Shown: positions 1 through 10,223 of the stretch, in pieces | Numbering within the stretch: the stretch's first letter is position 1 | Layout of the letters: every line of letters starts with the position of its first letter | Assembly (NCBI GenBank): GCA_965200045.1 | Contig: OZ241330.1 | Location: forward strand, 620,001-684,000 | DNA: 64,000 nt | Source: Bin25 sp026709415 | GTDB lineage: Bacteria > Bacteroidota > Bacteroidia > Flavobacteriales > Flavobacteriaceae | Direction: 5' to 3' | Made by a program: the position numbers and the translations under genes | Notes under the pieces: model-generated | The model's database searches: none | What the model saw: the letters and a program-made list of their open reading frames with translations, nothing else | What the model was told of the DNA's origin: nothing

Positions 1-61
1 TAAGGGAATCTTTAAATCGCCAGTGGTTTCATAAACAATACATGTTTATAAATCAGAAGCG

Positions 62-3000
62 TTAATCCTCAGCAATATTGATGGATTGGATTTGCACATA
101 ATCGTTATTCTTAGCAAAAACCAAGGCTTTTCTTCCTGCAATTGTAATGCGTCGGGCATTTCGAACCTCCCCTTGGACGACAAGACCACTTTCATAAGGC
201 ATCATGGCTTTAAAATGACCTTTACCATTCCCTAAGAGGCATAGACCGTAACTACCATCATTTCGTGGGGTTTCCACTTCCGAATCATAAAGGTTCCCCG
301 AGATAACCAAGTCTTTGTGCCCGTCGGCATTCACATCAACCACCACGATACTATTGGTCGAACTCAATTGCGCAAGATGATCTAGGGGCCTTATCTTAAA
401 CTTGCCATTTCCTAAGTTTTCAATATAACTGGTCTCAAAACGGGTGGCTTTGTATTGGATGGATTGATCTAAGTTTTCGATCCCGTAAATCTCCGTAATG
501 GAAGCCTGGCCAAAAGCATCATAACTGGGAAACTTTTCTTTAATAAAAGGCATTTGATTCGAGGAACACTGCCTGCCCCGCACAGGATAAGTCTGATCTA
601 ATTCATGATATGCTAACACAATGTCGTTCGTTCCGCTTTGATCAAAATCGGAGGCATAAATTTCAAATGGGGACGCTTTACTGGCTTGGTATTTATAGTT
701 TCGCCCAAGATTTCCAGCCACAAAATCCCAATCCCCATCCCCATCAAAATCGGCAGAAGCAAGGCTATTCCACCAACCTGATTCATTCAAAAGCCCAGCC
801 TCCTGGGTATGGTCTTTATAGGTGCCGTTGTTGTTTCGGAGTAATTTAATGGTCATCCACTCCCCGACAATGATCAAGTCCTTTTGTCGGTCCCCATCCA
901 TATCTTTCCAAAGGACATCGGTGACCATCCCGATATCCTTCAAAGTAGGAGCTACGGTATCGGAAACATCAATGAATTGAAGATCACCGGAACGCCCTAC
1001 GTTTTCAAAAAGATAACTACTAACGGGACTCGGATAATTGCCAGGCAGTTGCCGGCCACCCACAAACAGATCTTGGTCGCCATCGTTATCGAAATCGGCA
1101 GCAGAGACACACCCCGTACTGATAGCTATTTTGGGTAGAGAATGGGGACTTGAGAATAGTTTGCCCGACCTGTTTTCATAGAGACGATCTCGATAGTAGG
1201 CATCTCCTATCGGGTATTCGTTCCCACCACTAGCCACGTAGAGGTCTGCATCCCCATCTTGATCTGCATCAAAGAAGAGGGCGACGACGTCCTCATGCTT
1301 TTTGTCAAGTTCAAAGACAGTCATTTTTTGGACAACAAAGCGGCCGTTCTCTTGTTGTAGGTATAACTTTCCAGGTTGTGACTGAGCCCCACCGATGAAA
1401 ACATCATCCAAACCATCTCCATTCACATCGCCTACAGTTAGAGCTGGGCCAAACTGTGACATTTTATGGGGCAAAAGGCTCTCTCGCTTAAAATCGTCAA
1501 AGGGGTTCTCTTGATGTTTAAAATCAATGCCTGTTCTATCGGTCATGTCCGTGAAGAGCCTTTCTGAATCGATGGCCGATTTCTCAGAGGGTGGTGGGAT
1601 GGCATGGGTATGTGCCAATGGCAGCAACTGATCCGCTTTAATATCATGAAGCACCTGTTGCTTTCCATCAGGCCAGGTGACTTGTAACTTTTCAACACGT
1701 TTCGATGCTCCTAAACCAAAATGTAAGGTTTCTGAAACCGACGATTGAAATCCTCTAACTGGATAATTCTCACGCACCATCATCTCGCCATTTTGCCATA
1801 AAGTGACTGTTGCTCCAATACCTGTTCTATTTCCTTCCGATCCTCTCAAGCGGATTTTTAGAAAATGCCGATCTTTCAATTGGTTGCTATGATTTTCGTA
1901 TACAAAAGCTAAAGAATCCACATTGTTCACGACAAGATCTAAATCACCATCATTATCCAAGTCGGAATAGGCTGCCCCATTGGAAAAGGAGAGGTCATTG
2001 AATCCCCATGGAACCGAAACATCCGAAAAATGGAAGTTACCTTCATTTCTAAAGGCATAATTAGCCATGGCACGTGTTGGGGAAAAATGGGTCCAATGGC
2101 TATAGTGATTTAAAGGATTGTCACCTTTATCGACCACTTTTTGGATGGCTTTTTGAAGAAAAATATTGAAATCATTGTTCCTAAAATCGCGTTTGATCCC
2201 ATTGGTGATAAAGACATCGGTTAGACCGTCATTATCAAAATCGGCCATTAGTGGTGCCCAGCTCCAATCTGTATTGGATAGTCCAGTCATTTGTCCGATA
2301 TTCGAAAAAAGAGGATCCCCCGAAGCATCGTTACCGATGTTCAACTGCAGTGCATTGTACATGTATTGATGGTGCAATCCGGAGGAAACATGCGCGTGGA
2401 ACAAAGCCACGTCCATCCCGCTCATACTCGTCTTGATGCCATAATTATCGACGGCCACCATGTCCAAGCTCATGATGTCTTGTCTACCATCGTTATTGAC
2501 ATCCGCTATATCGGATCCCATGGAAAAGTTGGGCATATGCCTCAATGACTGCATGGCCACATCATTAAAAGTTTTATCCCCATTATTGAGGTAGACATGA
2601 TCGGGTTCCGAATAGTCATTGGCTACGTACAAATCAGGTAGACCGTCATGATTCAAATCCCCCACAGATACGCCCAGTGTGTAGTTCATCAGGTGCGCCG
2701 GTATTCGGGCCTTGGCCGTAACATCTGTAAAGAATCCTCCTTGGTTTTCTAGTAACTGGTTTCCAGCTTTAGAATTCGTCATGCCACGCCATCTTTTGAT
2801 CACCTCAATATCATTAGGAGGGGCTTCGATGTTGTGATTGGCCAAGAATAGGTCCAAATCTCCGTCTTGGTCGTAATCAAAAAAAGTAGCTTGTGTCGTA
2901 AAAGAGGCGTCATCCAGTCCAAACATTTTTGCTTGTTCCTTAAAAACGGATTCTCCGATTGGGTTTACCCCTTGATTGATAAATAGTTCGTTCCTCAGTC

Positions 3001-3508
3001 TGTTGTCATCCTTAAATCGTCCGGATCGGCCCACATAAATATCCAATAATCCGTCTTGGTTGACATCGGCCATGACCACCCCAGTCGCCCAGCCTTTTTT
3101 ACCTGAGACCTGAGCACTTGCTGTAATGTCCTTGAACCTAAATCCACCCAAGTTCAGGAACAGTTTATTGTCTTCTAAGTTAGACGTAAAGTAAATATCC
3201 TCCAACCCATCATTGTTCACGTCGCCAATAGCAACACCACCGCCATTGTAAAAATACTCGTAAATGAAACGATTCATATGTGAAGACTCCGGTAGGTTGT
3301 TGGCAAAATGGATCCCTGTATGCGACGGCGGAAGCCGATGGAACAAAGGTAACGGCTCGTCAATTTCCTGGTCTTCCTTTGATCCACACGAAAGAGCATG
3401 AAAAATCAGGGGTAAAATCCATAGATGTCTAAAAAATCGAAGCAATAGTTGTTTGGGGTTAAAAAAGTTCTTTCCCGATGGATATGGATCCAATGATTCA
3501 TAATGCAT
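62..3508 (-). CDS. FG-GAP/VCBS-repeat lipoprotein with ASPIC-UnbV domain (CRTAC-like)
   Basis: Large outer-surface or periplasmic beta-propeller protein. About fourteen Ca-binding loops of the D-x-[ND]-x-D-G-x-x-D type are visible (for example DVNNDGLED, DYDQDGDLD, DFDNDGDQD), spread in two blocks. Between them is an ASPIC/UnbV-type segment (GNRTGIGATVTLW ... VTWPDGKQQ). The frame stays open to 3631, which would overlap the sulfatase gene; I prefer the ATG at 3508 (ATG at 3535 also possible). From 3508 a basic/hydrophobic stretch ends in a lipobox-like ALSCG (Cys 41), so it is probably a lipoprotein. It is last in the chondroitin-lyase gene run, 67 bp after the sulfatase. CRTAC-type proteins often accompany sulfatases and SusCD genes in Bacteroidota and Planctomycetota; a role in glycan or matrix binding is inference. 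Family assignment is firm, function unknown. Confidence 0.85.
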   Translation of the reverse strand: MHYESLDPYPSGKNFFNPKQLLLRFFRHLWILPLIFHALSCGSKEDQEIDEPLPLFHRLPPSHTGIHFANNLPESSHMNRFIYEYFYNGGGVAIGDVNNDGLEDIYFTSNLEDNKLFLNLGGFRFKDITASAQVSGKKGWATGVVMADVNQDGLLDIYVGRSGRFKDDNRLRNELFINQGVNPIGESVFKEQAKMFGLDDASFTTQATFFDYDQDGDLDLFLANHNIEAPPNDIEVIKRWRGMTNSKAGNQLLENQGGFFTDVTAKARIPAHLMNYTLGVSVGDLNHDGLPDLYVANDYSEPDHVYLNNGDKTFNDVAMQSLRHMPNFSMGSDIADVNNDGRQDIMSLDMVAVDNYGIKTSMSGMDVALFHAHVSSGLHHQYMYNALQLNIGNDASGDPLFSNIGQMTGLSNTDWSWAPLMADFDNDGLTDVFITNGIKRDFRNNDFNIFLQKAIQKVVDKGDNPLNHYSHWTHFSPTRAMANYAFRNEGNFHFSDVSVPWGFNDLSFSNGAAYSDLDNDGDLDLVVNNVDSLAFVYENHSNQLKDRHFLKIRLRGSEGNRTGIGATVTLWQNGEMMVRENYPVRGFQSSVSETLHFGLGASKRVEKLQVTWPDGKQQVLHDIKADQLLPLAHTHAIPPPSEKSAIDSERLFTDMTDRTGIDFKHQENPFDDFKRESLLPHKMSQFGPALTVGDVNGDGLDDVFIGGAQSQPGKLYLQQENGRFVVQKMTVFELDKKHEDVVALFFDADQDGDADLYVASGGNEYPIGDAYYRDRLYENRSGKLFSSPHSLPKIAISTGCVSAADFDNDGDQDLFVGGRQLPGNYPSPVSSYLFENVGRSGDLQFIDVSDTVAPTLKDIGMVTDVLWKDMDGDRQKDLIIVGEWMTIKLLRNNNGTYKDHTQEAGLLNESGWWNSLASADFDGDGDWDFVAGNLGRNYKYQASKASPFEIYASDFDQSGTNDIVLAYHELDQTYPVRGRQCSSNQMPFIKEKFPSYDAFGQASITEIYGIENLDQSIQYKATRFETSYIENLGNGKFKIRPLDHLAQLSSTNSIVVVDVNADGHKDLVISGNLYDSEVETPRNDGSYGLCLLGNGKGHFKAMMPYESGLVVQGEVRNARRITIAGRKALVFAKNNDYVQIQSINIAED

Positions 3509-3575
3509 GATCTCGGTTAAGTTATTTCCCCACATAAAACGCGCCGTATTGGGACCATGGAATAAAAACTCAACA

Positions 3576-5108
3576 TCAATCAGGAATGACCAAACGAATA
3601 GGGGTTCCCTCCGACTCGGGATAAAAAGCATTTTTTGCTTTCAGATCTTCAGCCAATGCCTTCATCATCCTATGGAGCTTTTCAGGGTTTCTTTCTGCGA
3701 GGTTATGGGATTCAAATGGATCTTTTTTTAGATCATAAAGTTCGTAAGGGTCCTCTTCGAAGAAATGGTAGACGACCTTCCAATCTTGTTTTACAAAACT
3801 GGTAAAATAGGATGAACGGTGTTTGTGAGGAAAGTGATTGAGAAAGATACCATCATGCTGCTCATTTCGTTTGCCTGCTAATTGGGTCTTAAGATTAAAC
3901 CCATCCAGTAGATGCTTTCTTGGCAGAGGCACTTCAGCAACATGACATAAGGTGGGAAAAAGATCCATGATGGTCCCCATTTGCAGTTGTATGGCATTTG
4001 AGGCAATTGGCGTTTTTCTTTGACAACGAGTATCGCTATTGGGTGATAGCCAAGAAGCGATGAAAGGCACGCGCATGCCTCCCTCCCAATGTTTGCCTTT
4101 TTTACCTCTTAATGGGGCGGAGCTGCTGTAATCATGATCAATGGGTAATGGGGCATCGGAGCCATTGTCTCCCAAAAAGAGGATGAGGGTATTTTCCCCC
4201 AATTTCAAATCCCTAACATGTTTTACAAGATCTCCTAAAGATTGATCCATCCCTTCGACTAAGGTAGCGTAAGCTTGTGCTTTTTCACTCATCATGGAAT
4301 CGGTATAATGGTCGGCATACCTTGGGTCGGACTGAAAAGGGGTATGTAGAGCATAATGAGCCATGAAGAGGAAAAAGGGCTTGCCTTCTTCTTTTGATTT
4401 TGAAATGGCTGCTTTTGCCTCTAAAGTCAGGACTTCCGTTAAAAAGATGTCTTTGCCATGATACTCATCCAAACCTTGTACGGCTCGAGACTTTCGCCCT
4501 CGGATATGTCCAAAACCATCTGTTCCATAATAGCTTCCAGGCTGACCTATGGAACTGCCAGCAATATTGACATCAAAGCCCAGGTTTGTTGGGTCTTCCC
4601 CTTCACTATCAAAAGGCCCAAAATGAGCTTTACCCACATGGATGGTTCGATAACCTGCCTGTTGTAGTACCCTTGGTAAGGTGACCGATTGACTATGTAA
4701 TCCTTTCCAGTTCCAATCAGAAGGACCAAAGTCCCCTCGATTGTTTTTTTCGGAGTTGATCCATGTTGTAACACCATGACGGGCTGAATTCTGTCCTGTT
4801 AGGATGGATACCCGAGTCGGTGAGCAGACCGAATGGGCATAAAAATGGGAAAACCGTACGCCATCCTTGGCTAACTCTTCCATATGAGGCGTTCGATAAA
4901 ATCGGTTTTGGGGATGCACGACGGTGTTGCCGGAACGATCGGTCATAAAAGGAACCGATGTATCCATCAGACCCATATCATCAACCAAAAAAACAATAAT
5001 ATTGGGTGGCATATCTTTTTGCTCCGAGCGATCACACGATACGGCTAATAAACCAAGCAACAGAACAATCGCTAAAAGAGGGTTTTTTATGAAGGTTTTA
5101 TTTTTCAT
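3576..5108 (-). CDS. S1-family sulfatase, lipoprotein
   Basis: Arylsulfatase-type enzyme hydrolysing sulfate esters. The active-site signature C95-S-P-T-R99 within HSVCSPTRVSILTGQ is the Cys that would be oxidised to formylglycine by an anaerobic or aerobic maturase not seen here. Metal-ligand segments are visible: LVDDMG near residue 43 and GDNGSD near 315. The N-terminus is a lipoprotein signal ending LAVSC (Cys 25), so the enzyme is probably anchored in the outer membrane or periplasm. At 510 aa the length is normal. It lies 73 bp downstream of a PL8 chondroitin lyase and is co-oriented, so chondroitin/dermatan sulfate or its unsaturated disaccharides are the likely substrate; 4-O versus 6-O specificity cannot be read from sequence alone. 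Confidence 0.92.
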   Translation of the reverse strand: MKNKTFIKNPLLAIVLLLGLLAVSCDRSEQKDMPPNIIVFLVDDMGLMDTSVPFMTDRSGNTVVHPQNRFYRTPHMEELAKDGVRFSHFYAHSVCSPTRVSILTGQNSARHGVTTWINSEKNNRGDFGPSDWNWKGLHSQSVTLPRVLQQAGYRTIHVGKAHFGPFDSEGEDPTNLGFDVNIAGSSIGQPGSYYGTDGFGHIRGRKSRAVQGLDEYHGKDIFLTEVLTLEAKAAISKSKEEGKPFFLFMAHYALHTPFQSDPRYADHYTDSMMSEKAQAYATLVEGMDQSLGDLVKHVRDLKLGENTLILFLGDNGSDAPLPIDHDYSSSAPLRGKKGKHWEGGMRVPFIASWLSPNSDTRCQRKTPIASNAIQLQMGTIMDLFPTLCHVAEVPLPRKHLLDGFNLKTQLAGKRNEQHDGIFLNHFPHKHRSSYFTSFVKQDWKVVYHFFEEDPYELYDLKKDPFESHNLAERNPEKLHRMMKALAEDLKAKNAFYPESEGTPIRLVIPD

Positions 5109-5181
5109 CTCTACCGAGGTATAAGTTTTAATTTGTCTTTATGGTTACCATAACGAAGCATACGCCATCATTAAATCCTTA

Positions 5182-8139
5182 CTAAACAGGCAACAACTTG
5201 AGTTCTATCGGCTTCCCATCAACACACTTAAAAGTCATCAGTGTACTGTCCCCGGTTCTTTTGATTTGACAATTTTCAACGTCGCTGGCCAATTTCCATT
5301 TTCCTTTTATTTCCAATTCGATACTCACGGGTATGCTTCCCTGATTATCATATGGTTTCGAACTTCCCAAATTGATGCTCGGATAGCACAGTGAAAGAAG
5401 CATTCCTTCCCGTTTTTTTTGAAGCATCACGAGCGATTCGTGACTGACATTTTGAACCAAATCATGTTTTACCTTTCCTTTTTCAAACAAAACCATTCCT
5501 GTGATTCCCGTTCTTTGATCCTTAACGATATGAGCTCTTTGATCTTTTTGAAGGACTTCATAATCTGGCTCTTCAGCTGACTTTGCCCCATGAATCAAGG
5601 TGGCATATTCATAGGTTGCATTTTTAGGGGCTTTGCCATGATTGAAGTAAGCGACACAAAAAACGCCTTCGGTGTCTCGTTCTGATTTATTATGCTTTGA
5701 CTTTTGTTTTTGTCTTTGCACCATGAGGTTTTGCCCTTGGGGTATAAAATACGTATGGCCTTTATTATCGGTTATTTGATGTGATTGCTTTGGATTCAGT
5801 GCTTCGCTGAATAACGAGGTGCGAGGCGTTCCATTCACTGTCATTAGGGAATCGAGGGAGGCTTCGAATTGAAAAAGGGTCGTTTCCGTTGGATGATCTG
5901 CATTGCTGTTTTCAATATGGCTTCCTAGAGCAATCAAACAGTCATCAAAAAGAAACACCGATTTTCTGGCTCTATGGTCTGGAGTGAAATTTCGAAGCTC
6001 CAAATACTCATGAAGTTTCATTCCAAAAATGCCGTTTTTCCCTTCCAAACTAGAACTACCACAAAAGGCTTCATCGGTTTTAGCCATCAGTGTTTTGACA
6101 GGGCAATACAATTTATCCAAAGGCAGGTGAATCGTTGTGGTGCCTGGAAAACGATTCCAATCCCAACCGTTTTGTACCCATCCGCTCGCTTTTCCATTGA
6201 TCGGGTTCCCCGAGTGATTGATTTGAATGGTGCCGTAACTCATGTAACGTCCCCATCGATTATCATGGGCATAAATTTCACTAGACCAGATATAATTGGA
6301 ATAGCCTTTGATGCTGACTTGCCAGTCCTCTCTGCGATGGATCCCCAAACAGGCATAGTTGACAACCTGAAAACCATCCATATGGGTTTCTGGTTGAATA
6401 CCTTCCTCCTGAAATTCAAGATACATTTTCTCCCAAGGCTTGGCCAAACGCATATAAGCTGATGCTAATACCTTATTGATTTCGTATCCGGATTTGGCGA
6501 CATACCCCATGCCATCAATCACCTTTTGGTTGATTTTCCCGGCAAAAACCTGTCTACCGGATAAACTGATGGGCCAATCGTATTTATTGGAGAAGTTGCG
6601 CATCAACAACATCGATTGTACTAAATTTCTTCTAGCTTGTGCCCCTATTTCAAAAGGAGTCTGCGAAAGGGCGTATACCACGGGTGCTATGCCCATAAAG
6701 GCACCTGTCATATAAGCTGGGTATAATCCAGCGTGGTGATACAAGGAACCATCGGGTTTGATACCACCAACCGTGCCTGAGGAGTATTGCAAAGAGTTGG
6801 TCAAGAAGCGACGGAGGGCTTTCATTTCCCTTACTTTTTCGGGAGAATCCTCCATGAGCAAAATGGCGATTAACCGACCTTTGGCCTTGGTGTTCCAAAG
6901 ATCAGCGACCCCTTGAAGCTCATTGACCGAAAGATCTTTTCGACCTTCTGCATTCCCATACCAATAGGCCAGCAGACGGGAAGCTGTTTGTAGCCTACCC
7001 GATTGTTTCAGTGCCTCCTTCATTAACAAAAAAGAGGCGGGGATCCCCTCAAATTGATAACCAAAATGGTGTTGGGTCCCTGTGGCACTTCCGTAGTCAT
7101 ACCCTTGGTCCACAAAATGATCGAACAAATCCAAAAACATTTCCTTGCTTAAATCATCATCTGTCAGGGCGTATCCTCGAGCCAGGCCGAAGAAAACCGG
7201 CGATAGATGGAGCGGTTTTAAATCGTTCAACTCAGGGTCGTACTCATCGGCTGAAACGATGGGGCGACCACTCAGGCTTCCATCTTCATTTCTAATGATG
7301 TTGAAGTCTAGAAAATGGTCTTTGTAGTACCAGTTTTCATCCTGATGTGGTACCTTTCCTTGTACGATTTCCAGGAGGCGCTTTTCTATGGATTCAAAGG
7401 CTTTTTTGTGCAATTCAGTAACCGTGGCTTCCAATGGAAGGTCATGGGTATAAGTACTTTCCCAATACCATTGTGCACCCCAGTGGTTATGGTTCACTTT
7501 GGGATTAATAAACGGGACCTGCTGGTCTGGTGTACTTCGGTGATGGATCGGCTCACCACTAAAATGAATTCTATCAAAATACAAGGTTCCTGAATCGGCT
7601 TTTGTCGGCGCTTTGAATTTCATGTAATCTAAGGTATCCACTTGAGACAGTGGTTCCATTTCGGAAAAACGTACCCAGCATGCCCGCCAGCCTGAAAAAT
7701 TCAAATAAAAGGGGAATTGGTATGCTTTCGTTGTCCCCAAACCGAATTCGACCAAGAGATGATCGTCTAATGGCGTTTCATTATAAATCCAACCCATGAA
7801 TCCACCTTCTCGATAAAACCTATCCGTTTGATTGGCTCCTACTTCGGAATAAAGACTTTGGTTCACTTTCTTCTTGATGTTGAAAGAAGCTTGCAAACCT
7901 GCCGGCTGAATCACTTCTATTTCGAAATCGGGTTTCCAGTGCCATCGAATCGCATTTTTCCCTACTTTATATCGTTTGGTCGAAATACTGAGTCCTTTTC
8001 CTTTCCAGTTGGAAGGCACCCCTTGCTCAAAGTTGAGGTACTTAGAAGAAACGTTACTTTGTCCATGCATTTGGGTTTTAATCATGAATGTCAGCAGTAG
8101 GATGGATGCTGAAACCCAAAATGGATATGCTTGTTTCAT
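5182..8139 (-). CDS. Chondroitin sulfate ABC-type lyase (polysaccharide lyase family 8)
   Basis: Eliminative depolymerase of chondroitin/dermatan sulfate. The 985-aa length and layout match the Proteus vulgaris chondroitinase ABC family: signal peptide (about 1-26), N-terminal carbohydrate-binding-like sandwich (about 34-200, NFEQGVPSNWKGKGLSI), alpha/alpha toroid (about 215-600) and C-terminal beta domains. The catalytic residues known as His501, Tyr508, Arg560 and Glu653 in the Proteus enzyme map by motif to H469 and Y476 (KPDGSLYHHAGLYPAY), R529 (LSGRQVF) and E621 (IWSSEIYAHDNRWGRY). The stretch GWDWNRFPGTTTIHLPL is nearly identical to the family. Its start overlaps the stop of the upstream 695-aa gene by 4 bp (ATGA), implying translational coupling. 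Export to the periplasm or surface is expected. Confidence 0.95.
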   Translation of the reverse strand: MKQAYPFWVSASILLLTFMIKTQMHGQSNVSSKYLNFEQGVPSNWKGKGLSISTKRYKVGKNAIRWHWKPDFEIEVIQPAGLQASFNIKKKVNQSLYSEVGANQTDRFYREGGFMGWIYNETPLDDHLLVEFGLGTTKAYQFPFYLNFSGWRACWVRFSEMEPLSQVDTLDYMKFKAPTKADSGTLYFDRIHFSGEPIHHRSTPDQQVPFINPKVNHNHWGAQWYWESTYTHDLPLEATVTELHKKAFESIEKRLLEIVQGKVPHQDENWYYKDHFLDFNIIRNEDGSLSGRPIVSADEYDPELNDLKPLHLSPVFFGLARGYALTDDDLSKEMFLDLFDHFVDQGYDYGSATGTQHHFGYQFEGIPASFLLMKEALKQSGRLQTASRLLAYWYGNAEGRKDLSVNELQGVADLWNTKAKGRLIAILLMEDSPEKVREMKALRRFLTNSLQYSSGTVGGIKPDGSLYHHAGLYPAYMTGAFMGIAPVVYALSQTPFEIGAQARRNLVQSMLLMRNFSNKYDWPISLSGRQVFAGKINQKVIDGMGYVAKSGYEINKVLASAYMRLAKPWEKMYLEFQEEGIQPETHMDGFQVVNYACLGIHRREDWQVSIKGYSNYIWSSEIYAHDNRWGRYMSYGTIQINHSGNPINGKASGWVQNGWDWNRFPGTTTIHLPLDKLYCPVKTLMAKTDEAFCGSSSLEGKNGIFGMKLHEYLELRNFTPDHRARKSVFLFDDCLIALGSHIENSNADHPTETTLFQFEASLDSLMTVNGTPRTSLFSEALNPKQSHQITDNKGHTYFIPQGQNLMVQRQKQKSKHNKSERDTEGVFCVAYFNHGKAPKNATYEYATLIHGAKSAEEPDYEVLQKDQRAHIVKDQRTGITGMVLFEKGKVKHDLVQNVSHESLVMLQKKREGMLLSLCYPSINLGSSKPYDNQGSIPVSIELEIKGKWKLASDVENCQIKRTGDSTLMTFKCVDGKPIELKLLPV

Positions 8140-10223
8140 TTCCTCCCTTCCTTGGTCCTCAAAATACCATAGACTTGTAAAAACCGGTGATCAAAGTGAC
8201 TCTTCCAAAGCGTTTCGATGACTTGGTCATTATATCGGGCTAAATAAAAATAACCTTCTCCGCCACCATAAATATGAGAAGGATTCCCCTTGGGGTCTCC
8301 ATCGATAAAGGCATCAAAGAGGTCATCTTCAACATGCATAGCAACAATCGTATTGGCATAATTCACTGCATATTTTTCGGGCAGGTATCCATCTTCAAAA
8401 AAGAATTGCAATGCCTTGTTATCAAAAGACCCATGACCACTGTCCTCAACGCTCATCCTATCTGAACCTGGCCAATTGCTAAATGCATAGGGATGTTTTA
8501 ATACTTCGAGGCCTTTTCGTTTGTACACCGTGATGTATTTTTCAAAATAGGTCATGTGATCTTTGACGATGCCATCTAGTTTGTCGGCATAGATTGTATC
8601 GATACCCAAAGCTCGCATGGCCTTAACGGCCTGCAACTGCCCCAATAACAAGGGCAACAGTCGATTGAGGTAAGGGACATATCCGGTTCGCTCCGATGAG
8701 GCTCCAGGAGAAACGTATAGCGCCAATTCTTTGGATACAAAGGGTTCGATGATGGCTTCTCTATCTGCATTTTCTAAATAATGGGCAATAATAAAATCGA
8801 AAATAGTGGTGGATCTGTGAAGTAACACTTCTGCTATTTCCCGATAGGTTTGATCCTTGAATGCTTGGAGTGTTCCCGTATACTTTTTTCCCCATAAATC
8901 GCGATTCTCCGCAATCATACGGGCACAAGCACTACTCCAAACCACACCTGAATAGCTTGCAATGCCAGGAATGATGCCTATTTTATCCTGATGGTCATAC
9001 CACAAACTGCGGTACATTGGCCAATTAGGGCTTAGCGATTCGGTAACCTTTGTTTGAGGTCTCGTCGTTCCTTGTATCAAAGGAACCATGAGATTTGGAT
9101 CAATATCATTTCTCGCTTGGTAAATTCGTTGGCAGGCTTCTATGGTTTTATTGACAATCGCGATATCCCCCGTTTTTTGATAAATCCATCGAGCAATCAT
9201 GGGGTTTGTAAAATTTCCAAAATGTCTATCGTAGTTCGGCAATCGCATTTCATTGACATAAAAGTCGCGAACCGTCTTCAAATCTTTCGGAGTCAATGGG
9301 CCATCAAAAGAGACATCAAGCATGGGATGAGCTCTTGTCCCTCTGACGAGTTGACTTTTCATGTAATGTAAAGGATCGTTGGCTGGTATTTCGCGGATTG
9401 TAGAAAACTCGCTCATATTCAACTCCCCACCCCAAGCTGCTTGAAAAAGGTGAGAACTGCCATTGTGTTGACGTCTTTCAATAATCTCAATACGGTGCAT
9501 GCCAAAGGCGACTTTCGGCTCATCGAGATCGTCCAATTTCCATTTGCAGGTCATGATGTGATTTGGTTTGCCTTTCTCCATAATGGAAAGACGCAAGCCA
9601 TCCCTCTCATGGGTCATGATAAACCAAAAATCCTGATCTCCATGGAGAGCGAAAGAAGCAAAGGGGACCAAATACTCCTTAAACGACGCTTTGCTATTAC
9701 GGGAATCGAATAGGTTGATGGTCTTATGAATCGCCACCCGATAAGGCCCTACTTGAAAGGCAAGGTGTCTTAATCTGTCGGGGAAGGTTTTGGGATAACG
9801 ATAGGTCAATAAAACGCCTAACCCTTCTCCTACTTGAAGTGTTCTTTTAGATTTTAAACTCACAAGACTCAATGTCTTTTCGTTGACTTGTCGATAAATT
9901 TTCTTATCTCTATTGTAGAATCTTGATGCTTGAAACTCCAGTCCCGCTGGCGAAAAGACAGCTCTGCCTTGTGTTTCACCAAAAAAATCGAGCGAATACT
10001 CGGGTTTTTCACCGCTATTGATCAAGATGACTTGATTCCCATGAAATACTTCAGGGATAGCTTCTTGGGCATTCAATCTCAATGATATGAAAAGAAAAAT
10101 CGCCATGCTGATGAGTACGGTCCAAAGGAGCCCGTTTTTCCGGTCTAATGGAACCAACCTTGAGCAAGGCCTTCGGATCTTATTCATCCAACTAAAACGA
10201 CATTCAATACATTGATTCATCAT
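8136..10223 (-). CDS. Exported 695-aa protein of unknown family, candidate polysaccharide lyase
   Basis: I do not recognise the family with certainty. The N-terminus has a hydrophobic export segment (about 32-50) ending SLRLNAQ/EA. Residues about 55-270 look like a beta-sandwich/concanavalin-like region (many alternating beta strands, GEKPEYSLDFFGETQGRAVF). Residues about 280-690 are alpha-helical with aromatic-rich turns and conserved-looking His/Tyr/Asn clusters (NYDRHFGNFTNP, SVEDSGHGSFDNKALQFF, YGGGEGYFYLARYND), the look of an alpha/alpha toroid as in several polysaccharide lyase families. It is the first gene of the lyase run and is coupled by a 4-bp overlap to the PL8 gene, so action on glycosaminoglycans is likely by context. 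It could be a lyase of a rare PL family, a hydrolase, or a non-catalytic binding protein. Confidence 0.75.
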   Translation of the reverse strand: MMNQCIECRFSWMNKIRRPCSRLVPLDRKNGLLWTVLISMAIFLFISLRLNAQEAIPEVFHGNQVILINSGEKPEYSLDFFGETQGRAVFSPAGLEFQASRFYNRDKKIYRQVNEKTLSLVSLKSKRTLQVGEGLGVLLTYRYPKTFPDRLRHLAFQVGPYRVAIHKTINLFDSRNSKASFKEYLVPFASFALHGDQDFWFIMTHERDGLRLSIMEKGKPNHIMTCKWKLDDLDEPKVAFGMHRIEIIERRQHNGSSHLFQAAWGGELNMSEFSTIREIPANDPLHYMKSQLVRGTRAHPMLDVSFDGPLTPKDLKTVRDFYVNEMRLPNYDRHFGNFTNPMIARWIYQKTGDIAIVNKTIEACQRIYQARNDIDPNLMVPLIQGTTRPQTKVTESLSPNWPMYRSLWYDHQDKIGIIPGIASYSGVVWSSACARMIAENRDLWGKKYTGTLQAFKDQTYREIAEVLLHRSTTIFDFIIAHYLENADREAIIEPFVSKELALYVSPGASSERTGYVPYLNRLLPLLLGQLQAVKAMRALGIDTIYADKLDGIVKDHMTYFEKYITVYKRKGLEVLKHPYAFSNWPGSDRMSVEDSGHGSFDNKALQFFFEDGYLPEKYAVNYANTIVAMHVEDDLFDAFIDGDPKGNPSHIYGGGEGYFYLARYNDQVIETLWKSHFDHRFLQVYGILRTKEGRK

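Noticed and set aside
3576..3631. Extension of the CRTAC-like gene start to 3631, overlapping the sulfatase gene
   Set aside because: The extra N-terminal residues lack sense before the lipoprotein signal; ATG 3508 explains the signal peptide and removes the overlap.
5974..6462. 162-codon plus-strand open frame inside the PL8 gene
   Set aside because: Antisense shadow of a firmly identified lyase; amino-acid composition shows no domain.
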